A DNA stretch of 64,000 nucleotides from Qipengyuania sp. SS22 (GCF_025736935.1 NZ_CP107048.1:62001-126000), one strand, 5' to 3'. Shown: positions 49,367-58,274, counted from the stretch's first letter. Numbers and translations: made by a program. Notes: generated by a model not told the origin, from the sequence alone.

Positions 49367-50798
49367 GCCAGGTCACTCCGTCGCGTTCGGCAAGCGCTAT
49401 GGCCGCGCTGGGTCCCCAGCTGCCCGCGCCATAGGGCTTGGGCGTGATCTCTTCGCGGTCCCACAGCGCGCGGATCGCATCGATCCACTCCCATTGCGCC
49501 TCGACCTCGTCGCGGCGCACGAACAGCGTCTGGTCCCCTTCGATCAGGTCTAGGAGCAGGCGTTCGTAGGCGATCCGGCGGACCGTTCCGGAAAAGGCAT
49601 CGGGCATGGCAATGTCGAGCGGGACCTGCCGCAGGCGGATGCCCTCGCGGTCGAGCCCCGGCACCTTGGCCATCATCGACAGCTGGACGTTCTCTTCGGG
49701 CTGGATGCCGATGACCAACCGGTTCGGCTTGGTGCTCGCGCCGCGGCCTTCGAAGATCGAATGCGGGATGCAGCGGAACTGGATCACGATTTCGGTCACG
49801 CGTTCGGGCAGGCGTTTGCCGGTGCGCAGGTAGAAGGGCACACCCTTCCAGCGCCAATTGTCGACATGCGCCTTCAATGCGACGAAGGTCTCGGTGTCGC
49901 TGGGCTTGCCCAGCTCCTCGTCATAGCCGGGGACGGCGGCCCCATCGACCGCGCCCGCGCGGTACTGACCGGTCACGGTTTCACCCTTCGCGATTGGGCG
50001 AAGCGCGCGCAGGACCTTGACCTTCTCGTCACGCACGGCGGTGGAATCGAAGCTCGTCGGCGGCTCCATCGCCACCAGTGCGAGCAATTGCAGCATGTGG
50101 TTCTGCACCATGTCGCGCAAGGCGCCGCTGTCGTCGTAATAGGCGACCCGCGATTCCAGCCCGATCGTCTCGGCAACGGTGATCTGGACGTGATCGATAT
50201 AGGTGGCGTTCCAGACCGGCTCGAACAGCAGATTGGCGAACCGCAGCGCGAGCAGGTTCTGCACCGTCTCCTTACCGAGGTAGTGATCGATGCGGAAAAT
50301 GCGGTCTTCGCTGAACGCCTTGGCGACCGCATTGTTGATTTCCTCGCTGCTGGCGAGATCGGTGCCGAGCGGCTTTTCCAGCCCGATACGGACATTGCCT
50401 TCGGTCAGCCCGGCATGGACGAGCCCGTCAATGGTCGGTTCGAACAGGCTGGGCGCGGTCGACAGAAAGATCGCCAGACCCTTGTCATAGGTGCCGACTT
50501 CCTTGGCGAGCTCGTCATAGCCGTCGAGCGTCGTGGCATCGACGGGTACGTAGCTGAGCCGGCCGAGAAAGCTGTCAACGCCGCTCCGCCGGTGGTCGGG
50601 AAGGTTCTTTTCGAGAGCAGTGCGCGCCCAATCGCGATATTCCTGTGATGTCATTTCCGAGCGGGCGGTGCCGACGATTTTGAGATCCGGCTCGAGCAGA
50701 CCGTCGGCATCCAGTGCGCACAGCGAGGGCAACAGCATGCGCTGCGCCAGGTCTCCGGTCGCGCCGAAGAGCAGCAGGCGGTCGGCGTTCACACTCAT
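49356..50798 (-). CDS. zwf: Glucose-6-phosphate dehydrogenase Zwf
   Basis: 480 residues. LLLFGATGDLAQRMLLPSL is the NADP-binding GxxGDLA motif. RIDHYLGKETVQNLL carries the catalytic His and substrate-binding Lys. The product, 6-phosphogluconolactone, feeds the Entner-Doudoroff genes downstream. No convincing ribosome site lies directly before its own ATG; a short upstream ORF with AGGAG overlaps it in ATGA, so translation may depend on coupling. Confidence 0.96.
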   Translation of the reverse strand: MSVNADRLLLFGATGDLAQRMLLPSLCALDADGLLEPDLKIVGTARSEMTSQEYRDWARTALEKNLPDHRRSGVDSFLGRLSYVPVDATTLDGYDELAKEVGTYDKGLAIFLSTAPSLFEPTIDGLVHAGLTEGNVRIGLEKPLGTDLASSEEINNAVAKAFSEDRIFRIDHYLGKETVQNLLALRFANLLFEPVWNATYIDHVQITVAETIGLESRVAYYDDSGALRDMVQNHMLQLLALVAMEPPTSFDSTAVRDEKVKVLRALRPIAKGETVTGQYRAGAVDGAAVPGYDEELGKPSDTETFVALKAHVDNWRWKGVPFYLRTGKRLPERVTEIVIQFRCIPHSIFEGRGASTKPNRLVIGIQPEENVQLSMMAKVPGLDREGIRLRQVPLDIAMPDAFSGTVRRIAYERLLLDLIEGDQTLFVRRDEVEAQWEWIDAIRALWDREEITPKPYGAGSWGPSAAIALAERDGVTWHDE

Positions 50799-50818
50799 GC
50801 GTGGGGCCAGGCAATCAT
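50795..50818 (-). CDS. Candidate 7-residue ORF overlapping the zwf start
   Basis: ATG at 50818 encodes MIAWPHA and stops in TGA, sharing ATGA with the zwf start. AGGAG lies about 10 bases before it and is the only good ribosome site near zwf. This suits a translation-coupling leader, though a very short frame like this could occur by chance. Confidence 0.45.
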   Translation of the reverse strand: MIAWPHA

Positions 50819-50883
50819 CGGTTGGTCACTCCTGGTCGATGCGGTTACCAGCGCCAACTCATGCACACCAGCCGCCTGCATTC

Positions 50884-51681
50884 CTATTCTTTCTTCACGC
50901 TGACCGCGCTGGACCGAAAGTCATTGGGACCGAAACTGGTGAGGAAACTGACATCGGCGGCGTCGCGGCCAATCCCGATTTTCACGGTTTCAGCGGGGTC
51001 GGCCATGTCGGTCGCGTCGACGAGTTGCCAGGTTCCCCCGTCAGCGCGGTTCGGGTCGGCCAGGAAGACCTCGGCAATGGCGTGGAAATCGGGGGGCTGC
51101 ACGCCTGGGGCATAGCACGCAACATACCGCGCGGGGATGGTGCTGGCGCGCGCCAGCGTCACCAGCACATGCGCATAGTCGCGGCAGATGCCCTTGCGCG
51201 AGATGAAGGTCTCTGCGGCCCCGGTCTCGGTGGTCGAGCTGCCCGGCGTGTAGCTGAAGTGCTCGGCGATCCAGTCACGGATCGCGGCCACCCGGGCACC
51301 GCCGGTGGTGCCCGCAAACTGCGCTTCGACGAAGGACTGGAAATCGTCGGCCGGACAATAGCGGCTGTCGAAGAGGTATTCGACTGCTTCGCCGGGCAGT
51401 TCGTGCGGGGCGAGGGCGGTCATGTTCTCCAGTGTGTCGAGGTGGCGGTTGAGTTCCACCTGCGCACGGTAGTCGACTTCGAACTCACCCTCGGCGCGGA
51501 TCCAGATCCGTTCGCCAATGTGGTCGCGCGCGGGGACGCGGGCACAATGTTCGCTGTCCCCCAGCCGTGTCTCGCTCGACAGGATCGTCTGTTCGGGGAT
51601 GGCAGCCACCTCGAATTGCAGCAGCACATCGGTGGGTGCGGGGAGGTGGAAAGCGAAGCGGGTTTCGATGGAGATCGGCAT
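50884..51681 (-). CDS. Transglutaminase-like (cysteine protease fold) protein
   Basis: About 265 residues from ATG 51681; the frame is open upstream to about 51765, but that stretch holds a terminator and a hairpin. The core is the transglutaminase/protease fold: FISRKGICRDYAHVLVTLAR has the catalytic Cys, PPDFHAIAEVFL the His and WQLVDATDMAD the Asp. The N-terminal 100 residues form a beta-rich domain, as in bacterial transglutaminase-like proteins. The substrate is unknown. No ribosome site is obvious. The tiny Trp-rich ORF and the two stem-loops lie directly upstream. Confidence 0.87.
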   Translation of the reverse strand: MPISIETRFAFHLPAPTDVLLQFEVAAIPEQTILSSETRLGDSEHCARVPARDHIGERIWIRAEGEFEVDYRAQVELNRHLDTLENMTALAPHELPGEAVEYLFDSRYCPADDFQSFVEAQFAGTTGGARVAAIRDWIAEHFSYTPGSSTTETGAAETFISRKGICRDYAHVLVTLARASTIPARYVACYAPGVQPPDFHAIAEVFLADPNRADGGTWQLVDATDMADPAETVKIGIGRDAADVSFLTSFGPNDFRSSAVSVKKE

Positions 51682-51708
51682 ATGAGGGGTCAACGCCGCA
51701 GTCGGAGG

Positions 51709-51732
51709 TTCGTTTCGCATCGGCGAAACGAA
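51709..51732. repeat. Perfect 10-bp inverted repeat next to the terminator
   Basis: TTCGTTTCGC and GCGAAACGAA flank an ATCG loop without mismatch. It begins right after the terminator stem (read leftward) and precedes the transglutaminase-like start by 28 bases. It could form a second RNA hairpin in the leader or be a protein-binding site. Confidence 0.8.
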
Positions 51733-51758
51733 AAAGGGCCCCGTAAACGGGGCCCTTT
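51733..51758 (-). terminator. Perfect intrinsic terminator after the 11-codon ORF
   Basis: AAAGGGCCCC pairs fully with GGGGCCCTTT around a six-base loop (GTAAAC on the plus strand). Read leftward the stem ends in TTTTTCGTTT. It starts 21 bases after the stop of the small ORF and 51 bases before the transglutaminase-like start. Confidence 0.88.
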
Positions 51759-51779
51759 GAAACACTTAAGTTATGAAAT

Positions 51780-51815
51780 TCAGCCGTCGAACAGCCATTC
51801 CCAAATATTCCACAT
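51780..51815 (-). CDS. Candidate 11-residue Trp-rich micropeptide or leader peptide (MWNIWEWLFDG)
   Basis: ATG at 51815, stop TGA at 51780-51782. Three of 11 codons are Trp; E6 and D10 are acidic and no residue is basic. The pattern W2, I4, W5, W7, L8, F9 gives an amphipathic, strongly hydrophobic peptide. A perfect AGGAGG sits 7 bases upstream and an intrinsic terminator follows. The spacer of about 45 bp to the CHASE2-EAL stop is AT-rich (TTTACA and TATAAC are seen but spaced 20 bases apart). Either a small protein gene with its own short RNA, or a leader peptide that controls readthrough into the transglutaminase-like gene. I know of no family for it. Confidence 0.6.
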   Translation of the reverse strand: MWNIWEWLFDG

Positions 51816-51820
51816 GGTCG

Positions 51821-51828
51821 TACCTCCT
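51821..51828 (-). promoter_or_regulatory. Perfect ribosome binding site AGGAGGTA of the 11-codon ORF
   Basis: It matches the complement of the 16S rRNA 3' end in full and is 7 bases from the ATG. Most genes in this window have weaker sites, so the match is notable for such a short frame. Confidence 0.75.
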
Positions 51829-51874
51829 GATTGCTCAAGAGTTATATTTCATTAACCATGTCTGTTTGTAAAGT

Positions 51875-54241
51875 CTAAACCATGTTTGCGATGGCCCTGT
51901 CTGACGTAAAGTCTTGATATTCCAAAAGATTGGATAATGAGAGAGGCCGAGAAAACGCGAAACCCTGCACCTGCTGGCACCCGACATGCTCGAGCAAGGC
52001 GATGTCCTGCGGGTTCTCGAGGCCCTCTGCCACCACGGTGATTCGCGCTTCGCGACCCATTGCCGCAATGCTCGATACGATGGCTCTAGCCTTCGGGTCC
52101 TTGGCGATATTGGTAATGAAGAGCCGGTCGATCTTGATCTCGTCGAACGGCAATTCATAGAACGCTTCGTAGCTGGCCGCACCGACGCCGAAATCGTCCA
52201 TGGCAATGCGCACGCCGATCGAACGCAGCTCCTGCAGAATGCTCGAAGCGACATTGTGATCGGAGATGCGCGCCGTTTCGGTAATCTCGAGCGTCAGATA
52301 CTGGGGATCGAAACGCGTCGCCTGCAACACGTTGCGCACCAGTCCAACCACGCGCATGTCGCCCAGCAGGGTGGCCGAGATGTTGACCGACATGGAAATG
52401 GTCCGGCCGCGGAAATGCAGGAGCTGACCAGCGGAGCATGCGCTTTGCAGGACGTAGCGGGTCAAGTGCTCCATCCGCCCGGCCTTTTCGCACTGCTGGA
52501 TAAAGTGCAGCGGCGAAATGAAGCCACGGGCCGGATCATGCCAGCGCACCAGCGCTTCGACACCGACCATGGATTTCGACGCGAGGTCGATCTTGGGCTG
52601 GTAGACGCAATAGATTTCGCCCGCTTCCATCGCCTCGTCGATCCGTGCGCGGAGCGAGATGTCCCACAGGAGATCGGTTTCGGAGCCCGTTTCGGCAATC
52701 GCGATCGGATTATGGGCTTCGGACGTTTCCTCCGCCGCCGCGACGGCAGCAGCCAGACGCCCGGGCGGATCGCCCTCGATCGATGCAACCCCGAAGGTAA
52801 TGCCCACATCGACCGAAAAACCGCCCACCTGGACCGGGGCGGCAAAGATCGCCCGCAGTCCTTCGAGATGCTCCACGACCGCATCGGTCTCGTCGCTCGC
52901 AACGTGCCAGCCGAGGTTATGTCCCTCGCTGTAAACCGCGAGATTTGGGTCGGCGGCCCGCAGCCGGTCGACGAGTTTGAGGACATAGCTGCCCTTGTCG
53001 TCCGCCCGTAGCGTTTTCAGAACGCGTTCGTAATTCTGGATCTTGGCGATGACGATGTGACCGTTGCCGATCGAATCGCGCACCAGCCGGGCCTCGAGTG
53101 CGCGCAGCTTCGGCAGCCCGGTCTCCGGGTTGACCATCTCGACCCGCCGCTTCCAGCGCATGCGCGAGCGGAAGGCTGCATAAACCACCAGGAACCCGAG
53201 AGCATAGGAGAGTTCGACGCGGACGCCGATCTTTGCCGAGGCGAACAGGAGGACGGGCGCGAGGAGGGCGATCCCCGAATACGCAATCCAGCGATGCTTC
53301 CTCGGCCGACATACCAACAAGGCGATCAGCAACAGGGATGCGAACAGCGACAGAACCATAGGTCCACGAAGGTTGCCAGTGTAGCCCGCTTTCAGCGACT
53401 CCCCGGCATAGATATCGACATAGCTCGCCGCTGCGTCGATCTTGCGCGGCATGGCTTGTTGGCTTCCAGTTACCCGCCCGCTGTGACCGACCACCACGGT
53501 TTTGCCGGTTAATTCGACCGGGATGTCGGCACCCTCGGTGCCGCTTTTCGACAGGGTAGCGATGGACAGGACGGGAATGCGATCGGGAGCGAAGCCATAA
53601 TCGACCGAGAAGGTGGCCTTGGGCCTGGCTTCCACGCCGGCAATCGCTGCGCCGAACGACCGGACTGGTTTGCCGTTGACGTCGTAGGCGTAGTGAAGCT
53701 CCCACGCAAAACCCAGCCAGTTGCGGTCGGTCTGGTCGGACACGACATGCGCTGCGGTACCGCCAATCGCCGGTGAGGTCGTGCGGAGAAATTCGTCTAC
53801 GCCGGTTTCCTCGACGACGCGGTCAACCAACGTGATGCGCGGCCCGAGGTCGGCGATGGCGCGCGCAAGGCGCTTATCGGCGTCTGGATCCGCCGATTCC
53901 GCGAATGAAACGTCGAGGAAGACTTTCCCCACGCCCCGCCGGTCGAGCTCGTCCAATGCGGCGGCAACTTCATAGCGCTTCTCGGGAGCGTCGGGATCGT
54001 TCAGCGCCTCGTCGGAGGCGACGAAGACCACATCGCCCGTCGGGCTGCGGTCAGCGGCGCGCGATTGAACCAGCCAGAGGAACTGGTCGATCGGCTGGAA
54101 CAGGAAAACGGCATACATCGCCAGACTGATCAGCCCTGCCCACAATACGTGGCGCAGACGCTCGATCAGCCGTCCGCGGAACAGCAGACGGCCATGGGTC
54201 ATGATTGGCCCGGCAAGGTTCGAGATGCGTTTGTCACCCAT
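51875..54241 (-). CDS. CHASE2 sensor, degenerate GGDEF, EAL phosphodiesterase
   Basis: 788 residues. Membrane segment at about 33-50, a CHASE2 extracellular sensor (about 55-290), then three membrane segments (about 294-312, 320-338, 343-357). The GGDEF domain lacks its active loop: SEGHNLGWHV at 438-447 occupies the place of GGDEF. The EAL domain is complete: EAL at 562-564 (VGVEALVRWHDP), SVNISATLL, LEITETA, MDDFGVGAASYEAFY and VVAEGLEN. Predicted role: c-di-GMP hydrolysis controlled by the sensor and possibly by GTP binding at the dead GGDEF domain. AAGGGCG lies 4 bases before the ATG. Confidence 0.94.
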   Translation of the reverse strand: MGDKRISNLAGPIMTHGRLLFRGRLIERLRHVLWAGLISLAMYAVFLFQPIDQFLWLVQSRAADRSPTGDVVFVASDEALNDPDAPEKRYEVAAALDELDRRGVGKVFLDVSFAESADPDADKRLARAIADLGPRITLVDRVVEETGVDEFLRTTSPAIGGTAAHVVSDQTDRNWLGFAWELHYAYDVNGKPVRSFGAAIAGVEARPKATFSVDYGFAPDRIPVLSIATLSKSGTEGADIPVELTGKTVVVGHSGRVTGSQQAMPRKIDAAASYVDIYAGESLKAGYTGNLRGPMVLSLFASLLLIALLVCRPRKHRWIAYSGIALLAPVLLFASAKIGVRVELSYALGFLVVYAAFRSRMRWKRRVEMVNPETGLPKLRALEARLVRDSIGNGHIVIAKIQNYERVLKTLRADDKGSYVLKLVDRLRAADPNLAVYSEGHNLGWHVASDETDAVVEHLEGLRAIFAAPVQVGGFSVDVGITFGVASIEGDPPGRLAAAVAAAEETSEAHNPIAIAETGSETDLLWDISLRARIDEAMEAGEIYCVYQPKIDLASKSMVGVEALVRWHDPARGFISPLHFIQQCEKAGRMEHLTRYVLQSACSAGQLLHFRGRTISMSVNISATLLGDMRVVGLVRNVLQATRFDPQYLTLEITETARISDHNVASSILQELRSIGVRIAMDDFGVGAASYEAFYELPFDEIKIDRLFITNIAKDPKARAIVSSIAAMGREARITVVAEGLENPQDIALLEHVGCQQVQGFAFSRPLSLSNLLEYQDFTSDRAIANMV

Positions 54242-54482
54242 CGAACGCCCTTATGGCGCCCTTAAGTTTAAGAAAGTTTTGATGGTGCGGGCGCGAATCC
54301 CTCGTAACCCAACCGGGCTGCGGGTTTCGAAGGTAAATTCCGGTTTAGGAACTGGGGTGAAGGGAATTCACGTTTACCGCCGGCCTCATTGCCGCGCAGG
54401 CGAGATTAGCTGTTTTATAACAACGTGTTGTGCTCACGCATACTGCGTGACTTTACGAAGTTAACGGCCCATTGAGGGCTTA
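54242..54482. other. 241-bp intergenic region with nested palindromes (CHASE2-EAL promoter / rimO end)
   Basis: Contains CTTAA-GT-TTAAG (54261-54272) and, near the rimO end, ACAAC-GT-GTTGT (54420-54431) and TCACGCA-TAC-TGCGTGA (54434-54450). It is AT-richer than the flanking genes. It should hold the promoter of the CHASE2-EAL gene and the 3' end of rimO. I see no ORF and no tRNA in it. Confidence 0.6.
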
Positions 54483-55856
54483 CTAGGCTACCACCCCGAA
54501 CAGATCGTGGGCATCGCTGTCCTCAATTGAGACAGTTACGATATCGCCCTGGGTCAGGCCCTGCGGCACGTTCCGTAGGTACACGGCGCCATCGATTTCG
54601 GGTGCATCGGCCTCGCTGCGACCGGTCGCGCCGATATCGCCATCCTCGTCGGGTTCGCCCACTTCGTCGATGATGACCGGGATGGTCCTGCCGACCTTGG
54701 CGGCAAGCTTGGCGGCGCTGATCCGCTCGGTGACTTCCATCACGCGGGCGTAGCGTTCTTCCTTGATTTCTTCAGGTACCGGATCGGGCAGGGTGTTGGC
54801 CCGCGCGCCATCGACCGGTTCGAACCGGAACGCGCCGACGCGGTCGAGCTGGGCTTCTTCGAGCCAGTCGAGCAGATATTTGAAATCGTCCTCGGTCTCG
54901 CCGGGGAAGCCGACCACGAAGCTGGAGCGGATCGCGATGTCGGGGCAGATTTCGCGCCAGCCCTTCAGCCGCTCGAGTACCTTGGCTTCGTTTGCGGGGC
55001 GCCGCATCGCGCGCAGCACCTTGGGGCTGGCGTGCTGGAACGGGATGTCGAGATAGGGCGTCAGCAGCCCCTCCGCCATCAGCGGTATCACCGCATCGAC
55101 ATGCGGATAGGGATAGACATAATGCAGCCGGACCCAGGGCGGTGTGCCGCCGCCGATATCGAGCTGGCCTAGCTCGCGTGCGAGGTCGGTCATATGTGCG
55201 CGGACGGGTTCGCCCTTCCACAGGCGTTCCTCGTGACGCGTATCGACACCGTAGGCGCTGGTGTCCTGACTGATGACCAGCAGTTCCTTCGTGCCCGCGG
55301 CAACCAGTTTTTCGGCTTCGCGCAGCACGGCGTCGATCCGGCGGCTGGCGAGTTTGCCGCGCAGGTCGGGAATGATGCAGAAGGCGCAGGAGTGGTTGCA
55401 GCCCTCCGAAATCTTCAGGTAGCTGTAGTGGCGCGGGGTCAGCTTGATGTCGGGCTGCGGGATCAGATCGACATAGGGCCCCTGGCTGGGCGGAGCATGC
55501 GTGTGCACCGCGTCGACCACCTGTTCGTACTGATGCGCGCCGGTCACTGCCAGCACCTGTGGATGCGCGGCGCGAATTGCATCGGCCTCTTCGCCCATGC
55601 AGCCGGTCACGATGACGCGGCCGTTTTCCGAAATCGCCTCGCCGATCGCCTGCAGGCTTTCTTCCTTGGCGGAATCGAGGAAGCCGCAGGTGTTCACCAG
55701 CACCACGTCGGCGCCGGCATAATCGGGGCTCATCGCATAGCCATCGGCGCGCAGCCGTGTGAGGATGCGCTCGCTGTCAACCAGCGCTTTGGGACAGCCG
55801 AGGGATACCATGCCGACCTTCTTCTGGTCGGGGATTGCGGTGGTGGTCGTGCTCAT
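54483..55856 (-). CDS. rimO: Ribosomal protein S12 methylthiotransferase RimO
   Basis: About 457 residues from ATG 55856; the frame is open a little further 5'. Order: UPF0004 domain ([39 protein letters not shown]), radical SAM domain with CxxxCxxC ([18 protein letters not shown]) and C-terminal TRAM domain. It adds a methylthio group to Asp88 of S12. The C-terminus ends in an acidic TRAM segment ([12 protein letters not shown]). Confidence 0.95.
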   Translation of the reverse strand: MSTTTTAIPDQKKVGMVSLGCPKALVDSERILTRLRADGYAMSPDYAGADVVLVNTCGFLDSAKEESLQAIGEAISENGRVIVTGCMGEEADAIRAAHPQVLAVTGAHQYEQVVDAVHTHAPPSQGPYVDLIPQPDIKLTPRHYSYLKISEGCNHSCAFCIIPDLRGKLASRRIDAVLREAEKLVAAGTKELLVISQDTSAYGVDTRHEERLWKGEPVRAHMTDLARELGQLDIGGGTPPWVRLHYVYPYPHVDAVIPLMAEGLLTPYLDIPFQHASPKVLRAMRRPANEAKVLERLKGWREICPDIAIRSSFVVGFPGETEDDFKYLLDWLEEAQLDRVGAFRFEPVDGARANTLPDPVPEEIKEERYARVMEVTERISAAKLAAKVGRTIPVIIDEVGEPDEDGDIGATGRSEADAPEIDGAVYLRNVPQGLTQGDIVTVSIEDSDAHDLFGVVA

Positions 55857-55933
55857 GATTGCGCGCGCCCCTACACCCGTGCGCCGAATTAGGCTAGCTT
55901 CCTGCGCATCGAGAGACATGGGGAGGATGGGAT

Positions 55934-56332
55934 ATGGCCGAAATCAATTGGTTGGCGGTGCTGCTGGGGGCGCTGGCGTTCTTCCTGGTCGGTGCGATCT
56001 GGTATGGCGTGCTGTTTTCGAAGGCCTGGCAGAAGGCTGCGGGAATGAGCGACGAGAAAATCCAGAGCGGCGATATGGCGCTGATTTTCGGACTGACCTT
56101 TCTGGCCGAGCTCGTGATTTCGCTGACGCTGTGGCACGGGATCGCGCGCAGCGGCGCAAGCGATCGGGCGGTGATGATGATGGCGGTCGGCTTCGGTGCC
56201 ACGATCATGGTGCCCGCGATCGGGATCAATTATCTCTATCTGCGCAAGACTTTCGCGCATTTCCTGATCGATGCGGGCCATTTCATCTTCGGCATGGCGG
56301 CGATGGGCGGGGTCTTCCTGCTCTTCCGCTAG
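55934..56332 (+). CDS. DUF1761 family membrane protein
   Basis: 132 residues. Four membrane segments: [59 protein letters not shown] and [15 protein letters not shown]. The pattern [18 protein letters not shown] and the general layout match DUF1761. The function is unknown. The start is ATG 55934 with GGGGAGGATGG upstream. It is divergent from rimO across 77 bp. Confidence 0.87.
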   Translation: MAEINWLAVLLGALAFFLVGAIWYGVLFSKAWQKAAGMSDEKIQSGDMALIFGLTFLAELVISLTLWHGIARSGASDRAVMMMAVGFGATIMVPAIGINYLYLRKTFAHFLIDAGHFIFGMAAMGGVFLLFR

Positions 56333-56335
56333 CGT

Positions 56336-57454
56336 CTAGCTATTATCCAGATCATCGCGGTCGTGTCCGTCGCCCCGGGTCTCGCCATTGGGGGTCGGGA
56401 TGATTTCAACCACGATGTCGCCCGCGAGCAGGCTCTGGCATTCTTCTTCCCAGAAGCCGAGCGCCTGTCCGTTGCGATAGACGCGCAGCCCGCGCCCGCC
56501 GGTGGTCAGTTCGCCGATGGTCTTGCCGCATTCCTCTTCCGTCACCTCGCGTTCGACCAGTTGGACGCGGCCTGAAACGCTCGCGAGATCGGCAAGGTAA
56601 TCGGCAATATGTTCGCCCTTGGCGCTTCCGGCCAGCAGCAGGCCGGTAAAGCGCACCGGGTTGATGACATTGTTCGCGCCTGCCTGCCGGGCGAGCGATT
56701 CGTTGTCGTCCGCGCGAACCACCGCGCTGATCGGCACATGCGGTGCCAGCGCGCGCACGGTGAGCGTGATCAGGATCGTGGTGTCGTCGCGCCCGGCCGA
56801 AACCAGCACATTCTGGGCCTCGCGGATGCGTACCGCCTTCAGCGTCTGGTCGCGCGTGGCATCGGCGGCCATTACATTGCAGCCGAGCGCTTCGGCTTCG
56901 TGCAGCCGGTCCTCGCTCGGGTCGATTACCACGATGCAGCTGGGATCGGTGCCGCGTTCGATCAGTTCACCCACTGCCTCGGAGCCGGAGATGCCGTAAC
57001 CGAGCACGACGATATGGTTCGAGAGCTGTTCCTGGATGCGGGCCATGCGCCATTTCTCCCAGCTGCGCTTGATAAGGAAATTGTAGGCGGTGCCCACGAA
57101 GATGAAGAACACCGCAAAGCGGATCGGGGTAACGATGACTGCCTCGACCAGCCTTGCACGGTCCGAAATTGGTGCGATGTCGCCGAACCCGGTGGTGGTG
57201 ATCGAGATCATGGTGAAATAGACGACGTCGAGGAAGCTTACCTCGCCATCGAGATTGTCGACCAGTCCCTCGCGGTCCCACCAATGGACCAGCACCACGA
57301 CGAAAATCAGGAACAGCGCCGCGCCAAGCCGGATCCCCAGATCGCCCCAGACGGGCAGCTTCAACGCACGGCGAAGGGGCTGGAAACTGGGCCCTCGATA
57401 GGTCCGCACCCGCGTGCTTGCGGCGATCCGGTCGACCTTTTTCTCGCTGCTCAT
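56336..57454 (-). CDS. Potassium channel with TrkA-N/RCK domains
   Basis: 372 residues. Two membrane helices flank the pore; the selectivity filter is TTTGFGD (residues 86-92), a GFG form of the K+ channel filter. A Rossmann-type RCK domain starts HIVVLGYGISGSEA (about 147-160) and ends with a TrkA-C-like region. RCK domains gate the pore by NAD(H), ATP or ions. It is convergent with DUF1761, three bases apart. Confidence 0.93.
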   Translation of the reverse strand: MSSEKKVDRIAASTRVRTYRGPSFQPLRRALKLPVWGDLGIRLGAALFLIFVVVLVHWWDREGLVDNLDGEVSFLDVVYFTMISITTTGFGDIAPISDRARLVEAVIVTPIRFAVFFIFVGTAYNFLIKRSWEKWRMARIQEQLSNHIVVLGYGISGSEAVGELIERGTDPSCIVVIDPSEDRLHEAEALGCNVMAADATRDQTLKAVRIREAQNVLVSAGRDDTTILITLTVRALAPHVPISAVVRADDNESLARQAGANNVINPVRFTGLLLAGSAKGEHIADYLADLASVSGRVQLVEREVTEEECGKTIGELTTGGRGLRVYRNGQALGFWEEECQSLLAGDIVVEIIPTPNGETRGDGHDRDDLDNS

Positions 57455-57506
57455 GCGCCGCTTAGGTGCGCGCGGAAGGCCGCAGGGTCAATAGCATAGC
57501 CTCCGC

Positions 57507-58274
57507 TCAACCCTCGTAGCGCGCCGCTAGCGCGCCCAGCGACGAATGATGCGTCAGGTCGAGCTGGAGCGGGGTAACCGAGATATAGCCGTCGTCGATC
57601 GCTTCGAGGTCGGTGCCGTGGTCCAGCGTATGCTCGATCGCCTCAAGCCCGAACCAGTAGTACTGGAACCCGCGCGGATCGCGTCCCTCGACCACCGTGC
57701 CGCGCGAATAGTCATGAAATCCCTGCCGCACCGCGCGGATGCCCTTGACCGCATCGGGTGCGATCGGGGGGAAATTGACATTGACCAGCGTCCGCTTGGG
57801 TAGGGGGGTATCGAGCAGCGGGCCGAGCACTCGCGCGCCCCATTCGATCGCGGGAGTAAAAAGCCCGTCTTTCCCGTTCGGCCCGTCCTTGGCGTAGACC
57901 TGGCTGAACGCGATCGAGCGCACGCCTGCCAGCGCGCCTTCGATCGCGGCGGAGACAGTGCCCGAATAGGTGATGTCGTCGGCCAGATTGGCGCCGCGGT
58001 TGACGCCCGAGAGGATCACGTCGGGCGGTCCGTCCATGACCTTGCGCAGGCCCATGGTCACTGCATCGGTCGGCGTGCCGGTGACAGAGAAGCGGCGCTC
58101 GCCATGCTTGCGCAGGCGCACCGGGCGGGTGAGCGTGAGCGCGTGGCCCATGCCCGACTGTTCCTCGTCGGGCGCGCAGATCCAGATGTCGTCGGAGAAC
58201 TGGCGCGCGATGCCTTCGAGCACATCGATGCCCGGCGCGTGGATGCCATCGTCATTGGTCAGCAGGATACGCAT
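57507..58274 (-). CDS. surE: 5'/3'-nucleotidase SurE
   Basis: 255 residues from ATG 58274; upstream open frame is antisense to serS. LLTNDDGIHAPGI is the metal site of SurE, and ILSGVNRGANLADDITYSGT the Asn/Ser metal-binding part. GTPTDAVTMGL is conserved too. It removes phosphate from nucleoside monophosphates in stationary phase and stress. Its start overlaps the serS stop by one base (TGATG). Confidence 0.95.
   Translation of the reverse strand: MRILLTNDDGIHAPGIDVLEGIARQFSDDIWICAPDEEQSGMGHALTLTRPVRLRKHGERRFSVTGTPTDAVTMGLRKVMDGPPDVILSGVNRGANLADDITYSGTVSAAIEGALAGVRSIAFSQVYAKDGPNGKDGLFTPAIEWGARVLGPLLDTPLPKRTLVNVNFPPIAPDAVKGIRAVRQGFHDYSRGTVVEGRDPRGFQYYWFGLEAIEHTLDHGTDLEAIDDGYISVTPLQLDLTHHSSLGALAARYEG

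Noticed and set aside
45970..50798. Entner-Doudoroff operon as a novel finding
   Set aside because: zwf-edd-glk-eda is a well-known arrangement in sphingomonads and relatives; only the zwf leader was kept as a finding.
54290..54350. Possible tRNA in the CHASE2-EAL upstream region
   Set aside because: A GGGTTTCGAAG stretch resembles a T-loop, but no acceptor or anticodon stem can be folded around it.
56336..57454. GFG instead of GYG in the K+ channel filter as an anomaly
   Set aside because: GFG is a known natural form of the filter in many bacterial and eukaryotic K+ channels.
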